Positions 31,903 through 44,190 of a stretch of DNA of 64,000 bases are shown piece by piece; the first letter of the stretch is position 1, and each line of letters starts with the position of its first letter. The notes under the pieces were generated by a model. The model made no database searches. It was not told where the DNA came from and saw only the letters and a list, made by a program, of their open reading frames with translations. Position numbers and translations under genes: made by a program. This stretch comes from Leptoclinus maculatus (taxonomy: Eukaryota > Chordata > Actinopteri > Perciformes > Stichaeidae), in NCBI GenBank assembly GCA_032191485.1, contig JAVDOI010000129.1, positions 340,001-404,000 on the forward strand, in the 5' to 3' direction.

Positions 31903-32991
31903 TTACTCATAGTTACAGGAGGACTGTGTGCCCATCATTCTGTAGGACTTCTTGAGCCTGTCAATCATATCACTGAGACGTGTGAATGTCACCATGACAG
32001 CGGTACCAGGAGTACGTGAACCGGGGGGTAGGGGCAAACCTCTGGCTGTTCTGGAGTGTGGGTCAAAGAAACCGTATCTGCCTGACCTGGTTCTGAATAC
32101 TGCAATACACAACAGTCTCATCAACAGCAAAGCGTACTTCACATCTGACAACAAGCAGCTCAGTCCTGACTCCAGGTCCAGAAAGCTATCGACAGCTCCA
32201 GGTAAAGGTTCTCCTAATGTGCCGTACCTAGAAAGTTGTGTCATGTCCACATAATGTGTCAACCTGCGTGCAGGAACTTCATCAGGGAGCTCATCGGTAG
32301 TCAGATAGATGTGATCCACGACCCTTTTCCTGGTCTCTCTATACATCGTGTTACCTTTATCCAAAACAAGGTCGAGGTCTGCTCTGGTGATGTTTTCATT
32401 GTCATGAAGGAATGCAAGAAAGGTTAGTGAGTTACAGGTACACTGCTGATTTCTGGATCTGCCGTATTTAACAGAAGCCTGGCTGCGGGATGCACGGACA
32501 TGTTGTTCATCTCCCAGATTTACACAGTCTGCATGAGAAGGTCCTGCTGCAAAAGCCTGTGGTACACATGATGCATCACTTTGACCTCTGTGGTTTACCT
32601 GCTTCACATTAGAAGACCCTGCCTCACATGACTCATCACTGTGTTGTCCTCTCTTTACAACGTCTGCATATGATACCTGTGGTACACGTGACACATCACT
32701 TTGACCTCTGGAGTTTTCCTGGTTGACATTAGAAGGCCCTGCCTCACATGCAGCATCACTGTGTTGTCCTCTCTTTACAACGTCTGCATAAGAAACCTCT
32801 GGTACACATGAAGCATCAGGCTGACCTCCCTGTTTCACACTTCCAGCATGAGACGCTGCAGACATCTTAACTTCTCCACTGCTCTGAGGACCACCACATT
32901 CTGCTTCTTCAGTCGTTGTTGCACAGTGAATCTCATCAGACCTCTGCCAGCGCAGCTTCTGAGCTTGTGACCTCTTACCCTTCCTTGGCAT
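31903..32991 (-). CDS. Putative C76-type (herpesvirus tegument-like) cysteine peptidase ORF of the Helentron
   Basis: A 362-residue frame with a natural ATG (MPRKGKRSQAQKLRWQRSDE). The N-terminal half is low complexity and holds near-repeats of VSYADVVKRGQHSD separated by Gly/Ser/Gln-rich linkers. The C-terminal half has NQQCTCNSLTFLAFL (Cys 184/186) and GRYGFFDPHSR (Asp 310, His 312), followed by a hydrophobic strand and a helix that ends the protein. A Cys box, then about 125 residues later a D-x-H motif, is the layout of the C76/M48-type ubiquitin-specific peptidases of herpesvirus large tegument proteins. Helentrons often carry OTU-type cysteine peptidases instead. The role would be deubiquitination or self-processing (inference). 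It is the first gene of the element and the only one with no visible lesion. An unrelated CN hydrolase-like fold is possible. Confidence 0.6.
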   Translation of the reverse strand: MPRKGKRSQAQKLRWQRSDEIHCATTTEEAECGGPQSSGEVKMSAASHAGSVKQGGQPDASCVPEVSYADVVKRGQHSDAACEAGPSNVNQENSRGQSDVSRVPQVSYADVVKRGQHSDESCEAGSSNVKQVNHRGQSDASCVPQAFAAGPSHADCVNLGDEQHVRASRSQASVKYGRSRNQQCTCNSLTFLAFLHDNENITRADLDLVLDKGNTMYRETRKRVVDHIYLTTDELPDEVPARRLTHYVDMTQLSRYGTLGEPLPGAVDSFLDLESGLSCLLSDVKYALLLMRLLCIAVFRTRSGRYGFFDPHSRTARGLPLPPGSRTPGTAVMVTFTRLSDMIDRLKKSYRMMGTQSSCNYE

Positions 32992-35900
32992 TGTTTCAAA
33001 ACCACAAATGTTATTGTTTTACTTTTATTGTACAAAATCAAGATATAATATTAATGGTAAAATATTACTATTAACGAAGCAGGATCTGAAGATAGTAGTA
33101 ACCTGTGTCTGATTTTAGTAATCAAAAGCACTTAGGAATGATAAATTAACTCACAGAAGAGTTCTGGGTTAAATGCTTCAAAACTATTCAATTTATAATT
33201 ATACACCAAAAGAGACTTCACAGTATCCAAGCAAATGTTTGATCCACAAAATCCTAACCAAGTCTGTATAAATAAATTGTGTTCAAAATATAACACAAAG
33301 AGATCAATATTAATGCTCCAATTGTACTTTACTGAGACAATATGATATTTGTATATTTTAGTGTTTGTGATACAAATTATTTGAATGTCAAATTCAGTGA
33401 CAGTAACCTTAATTATATTCCTTACAGTCTTAATATATTAATGCTAATATATTTAGGTTAATATCTAAACACCAAAATCAAAAAAAATCCAGTTGTTTGA
33501 CTTATTACAGCAAATGAAGGTTTAAACAACAAATCACTTCTACACACTGATTTAAATAGTGTGATCAGGTCTTTACTTGGTCTGTATACGTGTATAAGGG
33601 ACTGTGTACTAAAGGAACAGATTGTACTTAATATTAAAGATGCTTCTCAAAGAAATCTGTGGAAATATATATATTCAATGTAAAAACTGAAGTTTAACAC
33701 TGACACACAACTGAAGACAAATGATGCTACTTCAAATACTGTTGATTGAAGCCACCTAAATCTCAATAAATGTTTTTTGTAGTAATACAATACACTTGAA
33801 CTTGTTAATTGAAACTGTAAAGACTTCAGTGAGATTTCAAAAAGCCTCAATTTATAGCTCGTTAGTATAACTACTACTAAGGAAACAGTATTTAAAGTGT
33901 ACGAACCAGAATGTATGAACAATTTAAGGCTGACGCACTACAAAGAATATATTAATTTCAAAGCTTTGTGTAATATGTAAAGATTTACATTACACCCAGA
34001 ATACACAATTTAAATATTTACTACCAACACAACCAGTAGTCCAATATCAGCTATGATCTGTTCTGACCCTAAACTGTTTGCACTCACCAGCAGAGAATAA
34101 GTTAATACTACTACACTATACTATGGTTTATGTTCAGAATCAGGAAGAGTTGTCGTGGCAGTGAGATGACAGATGAATGCTTCTGAAGAACGTTGGGTCT
34201 GCAGACAGGAAACAGACACTCCAAATAAATGCACTTCCTCCTGATAGATGTCTGGATTTTATTTCAGTAGGAACAGGTTAGACAACAAAACACTTCTACA
34301 CACTGAATGATTCAAACAATGGATGTTTAGATGGAAAATAATTTAAATAATAGTGAATACAATGTATGTAGTGGTATTACTTTTACTCGTATGTAGACTA
34401 GTCAAGTGAACAGTTTGAGTGTGAAATATCTGTTACCAAAACAAACCTCTGGGTACAAACCAACAGAGCTCCTCAGCAACAAAGATCAGGAACAACTGGA
34501 CTTATTCTCTAATGTGGATCTAATGTTTATGTATATTAACTAGAATGCAGTTCTTTAATTATGTTAATTGAATCATGCACAAGAATTTATATACTTAGAA
34601 ATTTACCAGATTTAATTCTAAATTATAATTTATTTTTACCAAATGTTTGTGATAGAAGTGTAACTTTTTCAATTACAACTAAATGATGTGTATGTCTTTT
34701 TCAATTATATGTTCAAACAAATTTTGTTGAAAAAATCTCAAATAGTATATTTCAAATGTGTTGTTCAATTTGTACAAACAGTAATAGTATTCTATAGATG
34801 TATATGATGTAGATAGAAGATTGAAAGAGGTGAGCGTGAGAGGAGAATCTCTCAGATCATTCAAAAAGATAGATCAGGTACCAGTAACCCGAGGATTGTG
34901 AGTGGATCAGAGGATCAGTGGAGAGACAGAGAGTGGGAGAGATGAGAGACTCTCAGGTTTTCGTTCAACAGACAGGTTGTGATAACCATGTAATTCAGTT
35001 CAGAATTCCAGTAATTTGTTCAGAAGTTTTTCAGAAGGTTCGGTAGGTTTGGAAAGTTCGGTAACAGATAGAGTGGGATAGAAGAGGGATACAAAGAATG
35101 AGTTCAAAATCAAAGACAGAGCGGTACATTGACAGGAAAGCTAGAGGAACCAATGCTTAGACAGAGTGGATACAAGGTATAGGAAAGACAGAGAGCCAAT
35201 ATGATAGAGGAGAGGGGAGACAGCTGGACAGCAGGACACCTGTAAGACACAATAAAGACACACATTAGACAGCAGTCTGAATAACAAACTAAGTAACTTC
35301 TACTCTAAGCTAACAGATCAGTGAAGTGTCTGCTCACATGACCATAATGTAAACACATCATGACAGTAGAACAGGTAATACTGCACAGATTTATGTGAAA
35401 TATCATGAAATGATATGAAGTATGGCTGGTTTAGAAGTCTCACATTTCCACTAACTACAACTTCACTACAGTGTGTTTAAAACCTGCAGTATGAAGTGTT
35501 TTAAGTAAAAGTGTTGATTCATATGTGAACTTACTGTCAAGTCACCACGGAGACACCAACTCTGATCTGCAGTTAGAGACAGGAAGGAGGAGGCCAGAAG
35601 AAATGGAGAGAGAGAAAGAAATGATCTTTACTTTCCTATCAGAAAACCAGTGTGTCACATCTCATTTCAATCTAGATCAAACTGTTATTCAGGGTGGGTC
35701 ATTTAGTGTTCAGTACGTAATGAATGGAGTCCTGTCGAGGCTACATTTGGATGGGAAGTCATTCTTAATGTAAACCAATGTAATATTAGTTTAGTAATAG
35801 CAAAATGATAATTCATGTGTGTGAACTTACACTTCAGAGATGGCAAGGAGTCACAGTGATGGTCTGCAATCAGAGACAGAAAAGAGGAGGAAGGAGGAGG

Positions 35901-36631
35901 AGGGGGAGGGTGAGAGAGACTCATCATTACAGCTCATTTTATTTCCTTGTTAATTATCAAAGTCTCATTCGTGAGACTATAGAATTACCCAGGAACTTAT
36001 GTTAGTCTTCAATAAATATCGTTAAGTTGCTTTAGAGATAAATATATCACACAAAATAAATTAATCTGGTGTGAATCTAAACAAAATTAAATGGTCTAAG
36101 ATACTTAACAGTTAAACATCAAGTTATGTGATCTATTGTCAATTTGAGTTACAGTATGTCCGTACTTACCAGCCAAAGCGCAGATGTGGATCAATGTTCT
36201 CTTTGCCTAAGAGAGGAAACAATATTATTGTCTTCCATGTGTATGAGCAATAAAGGGTTAAAACTAGCAGAACTACAGAACACCCACAACACATGACAGC
36301 TCCATCTCAGCTCTATGTGAGGGCTCACTGTGGACTAATAATGGATGATCTAATGTCTCTGTATACTGAATATATAAAGTCATGTTCCTATAGATATTAG
36401 TGATTACTACAGAATACTATCAGCATCATATGAACAAAGGTTATTTGTACATTAAGGTCTAATTCAAGATCACAAAGCTTGTGTATGATCAAGTGTGCTT
36501 GGCATGTGTCTATTGGTCACTTTTGGTTACAGATTTACACATTGAGACATAAAGTGGCCAGAATGGTAATTGAACAGCTTTAACTGCAGATTAAACTAAC
36601 ATGAACAGTTATATAACACTGTGACTGTAAC
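32992..36631 (-). other. Helentron 5' noncoding region
   Basis: 3.6 kb upstream of the peptidase ATG with no supported gene. It is AT-rich (33000-34800), then purine-rich (34900-35200). Two diverged direct repeats (35520-35600 and 35805-35890) contain the phrase ctgcagttagagacag/ctgcaatcagagacag. It ends in the palindrome GTTATATAAC (36608-36617). The length suggests a promoter and untranslated first exons (inference). Its last 727 bp equal copy 0. Confidence 0.55.
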
Positions 36632-38005
36632 GGGGGGGGGGGAAGTCCTCTAAGACCTGAATGACTGTATGAGAGAGAGACACACACAGAGAGAGAGACA
36701 CAGAGAGAGAGAGACACAGAGAGAGACAGACAGAGAATTTTGAAGCCCAAAAGCATTTAAACTGCACTGCTGAAACCCCTTCTAGTTGAAATGTCTAACT
36801 ATGGTGTCTGTAGCTGAAAGTATGAGGAAGAAGAAGGCTTTGAAAGTTGAAGTTTAATTAACAGGATTTGAAGATTTTCTCCATAGACATCCCATTAAAA
36901 AAAATTGCAAAAAGCTTAATAATTCAAAAAGTTGAAAGATTACAAATATGAAAAGTCATATCACCTCTCTCCTGAAAGCTGAACATTTTGATATTTCAAC
37001 GGTTTCTGTAGCTTAAAAAAATTTCAGTAGTAGTGATATTTGTAATAGTAGTAGAAGTTGTAGTAGAAGTATTAGTAATAAGAAGAAGTAGTAGAAGTAG
37101 TAGTATCAGTAGTCATAGTAATAGCTGTAGTAGTGGTCGTAGTATTTAATATAACAGTAGTAGTAGTAGAAGAAGTAGTAGTAATAGTAATGGCAGTATT
37201 TGAAGTAGCAGTAAAAGCAGCAGTAGTAGTAGTACTAGTAGTAGTAGTAGTAATACTATAAATATTAGCAGCAGTAGTAATAGTTGTCGCAGTATTAGTA
37301 AGAGCATTCATTATTTCAACAAAAAAGCGTAATTTTGAGCTTAATGTTTAAATACAGTTTATCCATGAGGCTTTTATTTTGAAAGGGTGGGGCTGGGTGG
37401 GGGAGAGAGGAGACAGAATCAGAATGTATGAAACACACAAACAGAGGTTATTAAATGACAGTCTTCATCACAAGCATTCCAGTTAGATTTCACTGTGTGG
37501 GGCTTTTATTTTGAAAGGGTGGGACTGGGTGGGGGGGAGGGGAGACATAATCAAAATGTTTGACACACATAAACAGAGGTTATTAAATGGCAGGCTTCAT
37601 CACAAGCATTTCAGTTAGAATTCACTCTTTGGGGCTTTTATTTTGAAATGGTGTGTGTGGGGGGGGGGGGGGGGGGGGGAGAAAGGGAGAGGAGACAGAA
37701 TCATAATGTTAGATAAATGACAGGTTTCATCACAAGCATTTCAGTTAGAATTCATTCTGTGGGGCTTTTATTTTAAAATGGGGTGTGTGTGGTGGTGGAG
37801 GGGAAAAAGTCCTCCAAGACCTGAATGACTGTATGAGAGAGAGACACACACAGAGAGAGAGAGAGACACACAGAGAGACAGACAGACAGAGAGAGAATGT
37901 TGAAGCCCGAAAGCATTTAAACTGCACTGCTGAAAACCCTTCTAGTTGAAATGTCTAACTATGATGTCTGTAGCTGAAAGTATGAGGAAGAAGAAGGCTT
38001 TGAAA
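36632..38005. repeat. Second spacer, satellite and microsatellite part
   Basis: It starts with an 11-G run and the gtcctctaagacctgaatga phrase, as after copy 0. It then has GAGA/CACA simple repeat, a phrase shared with 17690 (gaaagtatgaggaagaagaa), a TAG trinucleotide block (about 37020-37290) and a 130-132-bp tandem unit (about 37363-37800, four copies, each containing ggggcttttattttgaaa). At 38005 the shared sequence ends abruptly (tgaaagta|cggacgcgg), which I take as the left edge of the gene-fragment mosaic. Confidence 0.8.
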
Positions 38006-38876
38006 GTACGGACGCGGCTCAAGGCCTTAACAAAAGCCTAAAGTTAAAGGTGACTTACATAAAAAGTTACAATTTAAAAGTGTGTGTGTGTGAAGGCATG
38101 TGCAGTGACGCATGGCCAAGGTGACCTGGCAGACATTAATGCGACGGCAGGCCTCAAGGCCTGTGAGAAGGGTTAGGAAGGTTCAGGTCCGAGACTGTTA
38201 CATATTACCTAGACAGTACCTGTCCTTACTTAACCACGAGGTCCCCTGGAAAGTCCCTGCACATGAGTGTGTGTGTGTGTGAGTGTGTGTGTCAGTCTAT
38301 GTCGTAACTGCACATCCGTGCAGCAGGCGCCGTCTTACAAGAGACACAGAGCCCTATGCCTCTTTCAGTTACTTTTTTGTTTTACTGTATTTTTCATTCA
38401 TTGTTTTGCTGAGCAGCAATATGGTGCTGTTAACACCTAATAACCAGGGCCTTCCGTGCAGAAGGAATCCACAATTTCGCAAATACTCCAGCTCATCTAA
38501 CAGTTGGCACAACATGATGAACCCAGTAGCACTAATCCGTCTCTGAGCTTCTGTGCACCGTTTTGTAATGCAGCTCCAAAGTGCTCTACTGTGGTAAGAC
38601 CACGCTCACATTGTAGACAAGACAGACGCTGTTTGAATCTCAGTGAACATGAAAAGAATTCTCCTCCAGTCTGACTAAATATGTTAACTTTATGATCTTT
38701 TGATGTTTGTGTTTTGAGCTAACTTAGCCAGCTGGTTATTGGTTATTATTATTAATATAATTATTATTGACTTATTGTATTATTTAATGAATCTCTGAAT
38801 TGTTGTTTCATGACATCTTGTTATTTAGTGTCTGGTGTCTTCTCTCTCTCTCTTTCATCTTCTATCATCTCTCCAG
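38006..38876. other. No gene recognised; left margin of the gene-fragment block
   Basis: Mixed-composition sequence without a supported exon, leading to the polypyrimidine tract (38851-38876) before the first SRCR exon. A short GT run occurs at 38268-38290. Confidence 0.4.
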
Positions 38877-40907
38877 ACTCTGTCAGGCTGGTGAATGGGA
38901 CTAGTCTGTGCTCAGGCAGACTGGAGGTGAAGTCTAACCAGTCTAACCAGTCTAACCAGTGGTGGTCCTCAGTGTGTGAAGATGACTTTGACCAGCAGGA
39001 TGCAGAGGTGGTCTGTAGGGAGCTTGGCTGTGGGGCTCCTTCAGTCCTCCAGGGGGCGCTCTATGGAGAAGTGGAGGCTCCAATGTGGACCAAAGAGTTC
39101 CAGTGTGGAGGCCATGAGTCTGCTCTCCTGGACTGTAGAAGCTCAGGCTCAGATAGAAACACCTGCTCACCTGGCAAAGCTGTTGGACTCACCTGCTCAG
39201 GTAGAAGAGGAGCTGCAGCTTTGATCTGGTTAATTTCTGTTCTACTGAAACTCACTTTGTTCTTTACTGATGACTCTCTTGTTTCTGTTCAGAACCTGTC
39301 AGGTTGGTGGGAGGAGACAGTCACTGTGCAGGAACACTGGAGGTGAAACATCAAGGAGACTGGAGACCAGTAGATGACTCTGACTCGATCCTGACGAAAG
39401 CAGCTGTTGTCTGTAGAGATCTGGACTGTGGCTCTGATGTTTCTATCAGACGGAGAGAGGAGTCCTCATGGAGATTTGTGTGGAGGATCAACTCTAACTG
39501 TAATCACTCTGGATCTCCTCTGAGAGAGTGTTTAACATCAGGTTACTCTTCCTCCATCCTGAATGTCATCTGCTCAGGTAAGCCCATCAGTGACATCATC
39601 TATGACATCATCTCTGACAGCAATGTTTCCAGTATGTTCCTTCCTCCCTCACAGTGACAGTTGTGGTGGTAAATATTCCTCTACCCTCTTTGCGTGAGTC
39701 TTTTAAAGCTGAAATAAATAATACTGAAAACCAGGTTGTCTTTTAAGTATTAATTCTCTGCGCAGAGAAGGTTCAATCATCACAACAGAATGCGTACAGT
39801 CTCAGTGAGGAAGAACCAAGAACAAAGTGAACAAGCTTTCTTTATACAGAATGAGCAAAGGTGGGCCGATGGCCAATGTTACAGACATTTGGTCTCAGAC
39901 TGATAGAAACAATGAACAACAAACGGCCAGCAACCCAAACAAGCGGCCCAAAGGCCTTGGTGGTGGAACATTCTCATACAACACAGTTAGTTATCTTTGT
40001 GAACAGGCAAGGGAGAATTCTTCTTCTGCACAACAGAGACACGGTGAAGTTCAACAAAGTTCAGAGTAAAACTACTTATGCATGAATACAATATACTGAG
40101 TAGAAATATATACTACGTTAAAGATTACCATTACACAGTCAGTGGGTTTCCATTGGACTGAACTGTAAAGTTATTCAGGACAACGACATCCTGAAGTGTA
40201 GAGAGGTGGGCTTGTTTCTGGAAGCTTCAAACCCTCCATAGACTGCTGAGCTCCACCTGAGAGGACACACCTGTCTGTCTGTCTGTCAGACCTGTGACAT
40301 CACGTCCTTATTCAGGGTCCATCTTGTTCAACGGAGGGTAAACGTGAACTTTTATCATCTCTCTGTGTTTACAGACCTGCTGCTTCAGCCAATCATCATT
40401 GTGTCCTCCTCAATGTACGGGGTCTCTGAGGCCCAGCAGCAGGGGGCTCGGGTGCTCAGGCGCTCCACCTTCACCTTCTGCTGCTCCATCCAGCCACAGT
40501 ACCCAGGAGGCTCCTTCCAGCTCACCTTCACCTCCTCCAACTCAGCACACAACTACACCCAGCCAGCTGTCAATCACTCTGCCGACTTCCTGTTTCCTGC
40601 TGCAGAGCCCGCCCACCAAGGAAGCTACAGCTGTGTTTATCACCTCTGTTTTTAATCATACCTTCTCCTCTGAGAGCCGTCTGCTCTCCATCACTGTTTT
40701 AGGTAAGCTGACTGTTTACATGCAGGTTTGAAGATGATTGGTCCAAACTGACTGAAGATGATCAGCTGACCACAGAGTCCATGCATGTTGTTGTTTCTGG
40801 AATCACACGGTGACTCCTGTCGTTGTGTTACACATGTCATATAGTAACCAAACCTAAACAAAGTCTATGAATGGCAACAGCTAACAATCTACTGTAGGAC
40901 AGAGCAG

Positions 40908-41119
40908 GTTTGGTTACCAGGATAACTCTGGTTCTCTGAGAACTGAAGCAGCTTCTGACGTGACCAATCACAAAGCTCCACTGCCACCACATCAGTCATA
41001 ACACCCCTTAGCCCCCAACTCACCATATTCAAGTGTAGTTCCTCCGCCTATCAGAAGCAAGAAGGGCGGTGTGCTCCGATGCCTCACTCAGAGAACCAGG
41101 GTTATCCTGGAAACCAAAC
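40908..41119. mobile_element. MITE-like element with 33-bp terminal inverted repeats
   Basis: The left arm 40908-40940 starts gtttggttaccaggataac and ends ggttctctgag. The right arm 41087-41119 is its reverse complement with two mismatches (31 of 33). It is 212 bp in total and noncoding, and sits in the intron after the Ig exon. I could not fix a target duplication, so the superfamily is open. Confidence 0.85.
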
Positions 41120-41279
41120 GTTGAGACAGTCGTTAACGACAGCAATTACACTTTCAATTGACTCTTCACTAAGTCCCGCCCCTCTAACATAACTGGCCAA
41201 TCACAGCGTAGCATGGTCCAGCTCTGACCAGCAGCTCTGGTGATGAAAACAGGACGTAGGTGATGACATCATTGTAACA

Positions 41280-41790
41280 TGAAACCAAGACTAACCAGAT
41301 TCTCTCTAGTGACCACCAGGGGGCGACTCCTCTGGTTGTATAGAAGTCTATGAGAAAATGACTCTACTTCTCTCTTGATTTATTACCTCAGTAAACATTG
41401 TAAACATGAGTTTATGGTCTCAATCTCTAGTTTCAAGTCTTCTTCAATACAGCATGATGTTCATTTAGTAAATGATGGTCCATTTAGAGTCAAACAGACC
41501 ATAAAGCAGGGGATGCTTTAGGGCGGGGCTACACAGTGATTGACAGGTCTCTACCAGAGACGTATACTGCGTCTCTACGTCACTCCTCCTCAGTCCAGAT
41601 ATGGTCACTTCCTGTTCACTGGTTGCAAAAAACCAAGATGGCGACGGCCACAGTCCACAAACCATTGAGTGACGTCACGACGACTACGTCCACTTCTTCT
41701 ATAACGTCTGTGGTTCAAACAGTGAACATGAAGTAAACATGAAGAGTAATACGTGTCAGTGATTGTAGATTTCAGGGTCAATGGGAGCTA
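41280..41790. repeat. Probable dispersed teleost repeat
   Basis: The block running from accaccagggggcgactcc through gcaggggatgctttagggc to cgtctgtggttcaaac resembles a dispersed repeat I associate with intergenic DNA of spiny-rayed fishes. It is noncoding here, and recognition is from memory only. Confidence 0.4.
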
Positions 41791-42413
41791 TTGGACTCAT
41801 GATGTCGTGTGATGTGATGACTGTCCATGTGTTTGTTCAGATCCAACACCTCTGATCATCAAAGTGGTGGCCCGTTCTTTGTTCTTCTTCCTATATACTG
41901 GGCCACGTTACGGGGCTCCGTTTCTGACTCACACATCAAACAGTCCAAATGACAACTCTTGCAGACGCTGATTCCTTTGCCGTCACTTGATTGATTTATT
42001 TTCACTTTCGACAAATTTAACAGCAAAACATAATGAGTTTAACGTGAGGTGAAAGACTGTCCCGATGCCCCGTTCTACACAAAGGAAAAACCAACTCGAG
42101 ACTCAGTCCCACCTCTTCCTCTGATACCAGCTGATCCTGGAAAAAAGCAAAATTAGAAATGATGATTTGTAATCAAAACTAAAACTATGGCTCTAACAGG
42201 ACTGTGCTGTCATGTCTCTGCAGGCCAACAGGGGGCAGATGCCGTGCAGACAGAAGAACACTGAGCTGGATCATTATATCCTGGTTGTTCCTGAAGAAGA
42301 AGAAGAAGAAGAAGAAGAAGAAGAAGGAGCTCAGGGAGCAGAGTAGCTCCTCCAAGGAGCTGATCTCACATCCAGATGATTTCTACCACACAACCACCAC
42401 CAGCTCCCTTTGA

Positions 42414-44190
42414 TATGCATGTTCCCTTAAACCAGAAGGCTGAATATGATATCACATTATTATAGCCCGTCTTTCTTCCTCTCAACAATGTGTTGGTCTC
42501 TCCACACGTTCTGACTTCCTGTCTGTGGCTCTCAGCTCCAAGCCCATTGGTTCCTGCTGAAGACGTGACTCTTTAAAAACACCTCACAGATATAAAGTTT
42601 AATTTAAAAGTAGATTTGAGAGCAGGTTTACCAGAGTCCAAGCAGAAACCAAAGACTATGAGGAACAATGTTAATGTGAGATATTAGAATAAACATGAAA
42701 CATTGACTTCTATCTTCTACATTCTGTAGAACGATACTCAATGTTGACAATCTGTTGCTGTTTGTCCTTTAAAAATATAATGAACTTCATGACTTCACTT
42801 ATTGTAGTGAGCAAGATTTTGGCAGCAGGACAACATTTAGCTAAAAGATAATCATAATAATACAAATATGAACAACGTCCCGCTGTGATCAGCCCCTAAA
42901 ACCTCATTTATTTGTCATTCAGAAATGTTACTATTTTGCTCATTGTTGTTCTTCATGATTTTACTTCATTTTGTAATTAAGGCTTTTCTTATTTCGTAAG
43001 AATGTTGTTATTAAGGATTTTGCTTATTTGTTATAATTAAGGATTTTGCTTGCATCATAAGACGATTTTGCTTGTTTTTTTATAATTAGAGGGTTTTACT
43101 TAAAACATATGCATTGTGGTTAATTTAGTAATTTAGGATATTACTTATTTCATAAGAATTTTGCTTATTTTGTACTTCATGAATGTAAATAATGTTGCAA
43201 TCAAGGAATTTACAATTTTTGTTATAGTTAAGGATTTTGCTTATTTCATAAGAACATTGCCATTATGGATTTAGCTTGTTTTTTATAATTAAGATTTTTG
43301 CTTATTTCACAATAATTTAGCTAATTTTTGTTCTTCGTAAATTGAGTTAATTTTGTAATTAAGGAATTAAAAAAAAGAATAAAGTATTTTGCTTAAATCA
43401 TGAGCGTTTCGCTTGATTTTGTAATTAACAAAATTACCTTTTTCATTCAAATGTAACTTATTTTATACTTCATGAATTTACAATATTATGTAATTAAGGA
43501 TTTTGCTTATTAATAATATTGTAATTATGTTTTTTTCTTATTTCATAAGTTTATTTAATTTTCTAAATAAGGATTTTGCATATTTCATAAGAACTTTGCT
43601 TATTTTTGTATTTAAGTATTTAGATTACTTTTGTGCTAAAAGGATTTTGATACAAAATATCCTCCAAATCAAACAATGTGAATAAAATATGAACACATAC
43701 GTAAAACTAAACACACATACTTGTACTGCACAGATACATGTAGTACTAGTACTACTTTAACAAAGTACTTTAACCTTCTAGTAACGAGCCCTATTTTTAA
43801 GCTTCTGCTCGAAAATACTATACCCATACTCAAAGGGGCCTTACTCTCTAACTACAAGGTCTATTTGAATAATAGACCTTGATTATTAAATCACAATTAT
43901 TGATAATACTATATTAAATGAGGCTATTGAAAGCCTATTGAAACCATCCAGCATCATAGCAAATGATGGCAGTAGTCATACAAAAAAAGAATTGGAGTGA
44001 ATAGAGTGAAGTAGGCCAGAGCAAGAGACATAAACGTACGAGAGGTCACGAAAGGTCGTCATTTGAGAAACAGCCTCTCCAGCTGTTCCATTGTACTTTT
44101 ATAACTTAAATAACGATATATTTAACTTCCTTTATCCTTGTACATGCACAATCTATCACATACAGCAGTTTGGCATCATTTTTGAGAGCT
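42414..44190. repeat. AT-rich region with degenerate aaggattttgcttattt repeat
   Basis: No gene. From about 42960 to 43650 the phrase taattaaggattttgcttat, with variants such as tttcataagaatgttg, returns every 40-70 bp in degenerate form. The flanking parts (42414-42950 and 43650-44190) show nothing recognisable. Confidence 0.7.

Larger units (their letters stand above)
19518..36631 (-). mobile_element. Helentron-type rolling-circle transposon, copy A (about 17.1 kb)
   Basis: Boundaries come from comparing three copies. The left end (3' in element sense) CCAGTAGTTCAAGACTTC is shared with 53509, while the flanks outside differ. The right end (5') matches copy 0 at 1-727. Genes on the minus strand run from 32991 down to 22482: C76-like peptidase, basic repeat ORF, DUF6570-like domain, HUH Rep, Pif1 helicase fused to an endonuclease. 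A C-terminal AP-type endonuclease on the helicase is the hallmark of Helentrons within Helitron-like elements. A small 5-bp-stem hairpin (TCCAG...CTGGA, minus strand) sits about 20-40 nt from the 3' end. The copy is dead: it has two nested insertions plus a frameshift and a nonsense codon in Rep. Confidence 0.85.
38877..42413 (+). pseudogene. SRCR-SRCR-Ig scavenger receptor-like gene, partial
   Basis: Exon 38877-39200 encodes an SRCR domain (VRLVNGTSLCSGRLEV...VCRELGCGAP...CGGHESALLDC...LTC), flanked by a good acceptor and donor. It contains a 12-bp triplication (SNQ repeats, near 38935-38965). Exon 39293-39577 encodes a second SRCR domain (VRLVGGDSHCAGTLEV...VVCRDLDCGS). Exon 40375-40702 encodes an Ig-like domain (TFCCSIQPQYPGGSFQL...GSYSCVYHL) that is broken by a frameshift near 40650, after which FNHTFSSESRLLSITVL continues in another frame. 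A transmembrane exon starts at 41841 (DPTPLIIKVVAR) but runs into unrelated DNA. A last acceptor at 42224 leads to an acidic (GAA)n-encoded tail. There is no signal peptide exon. Such fish receptors sit on immune cells; this copy appears incomplete and damaged. Confidence 0.7.
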
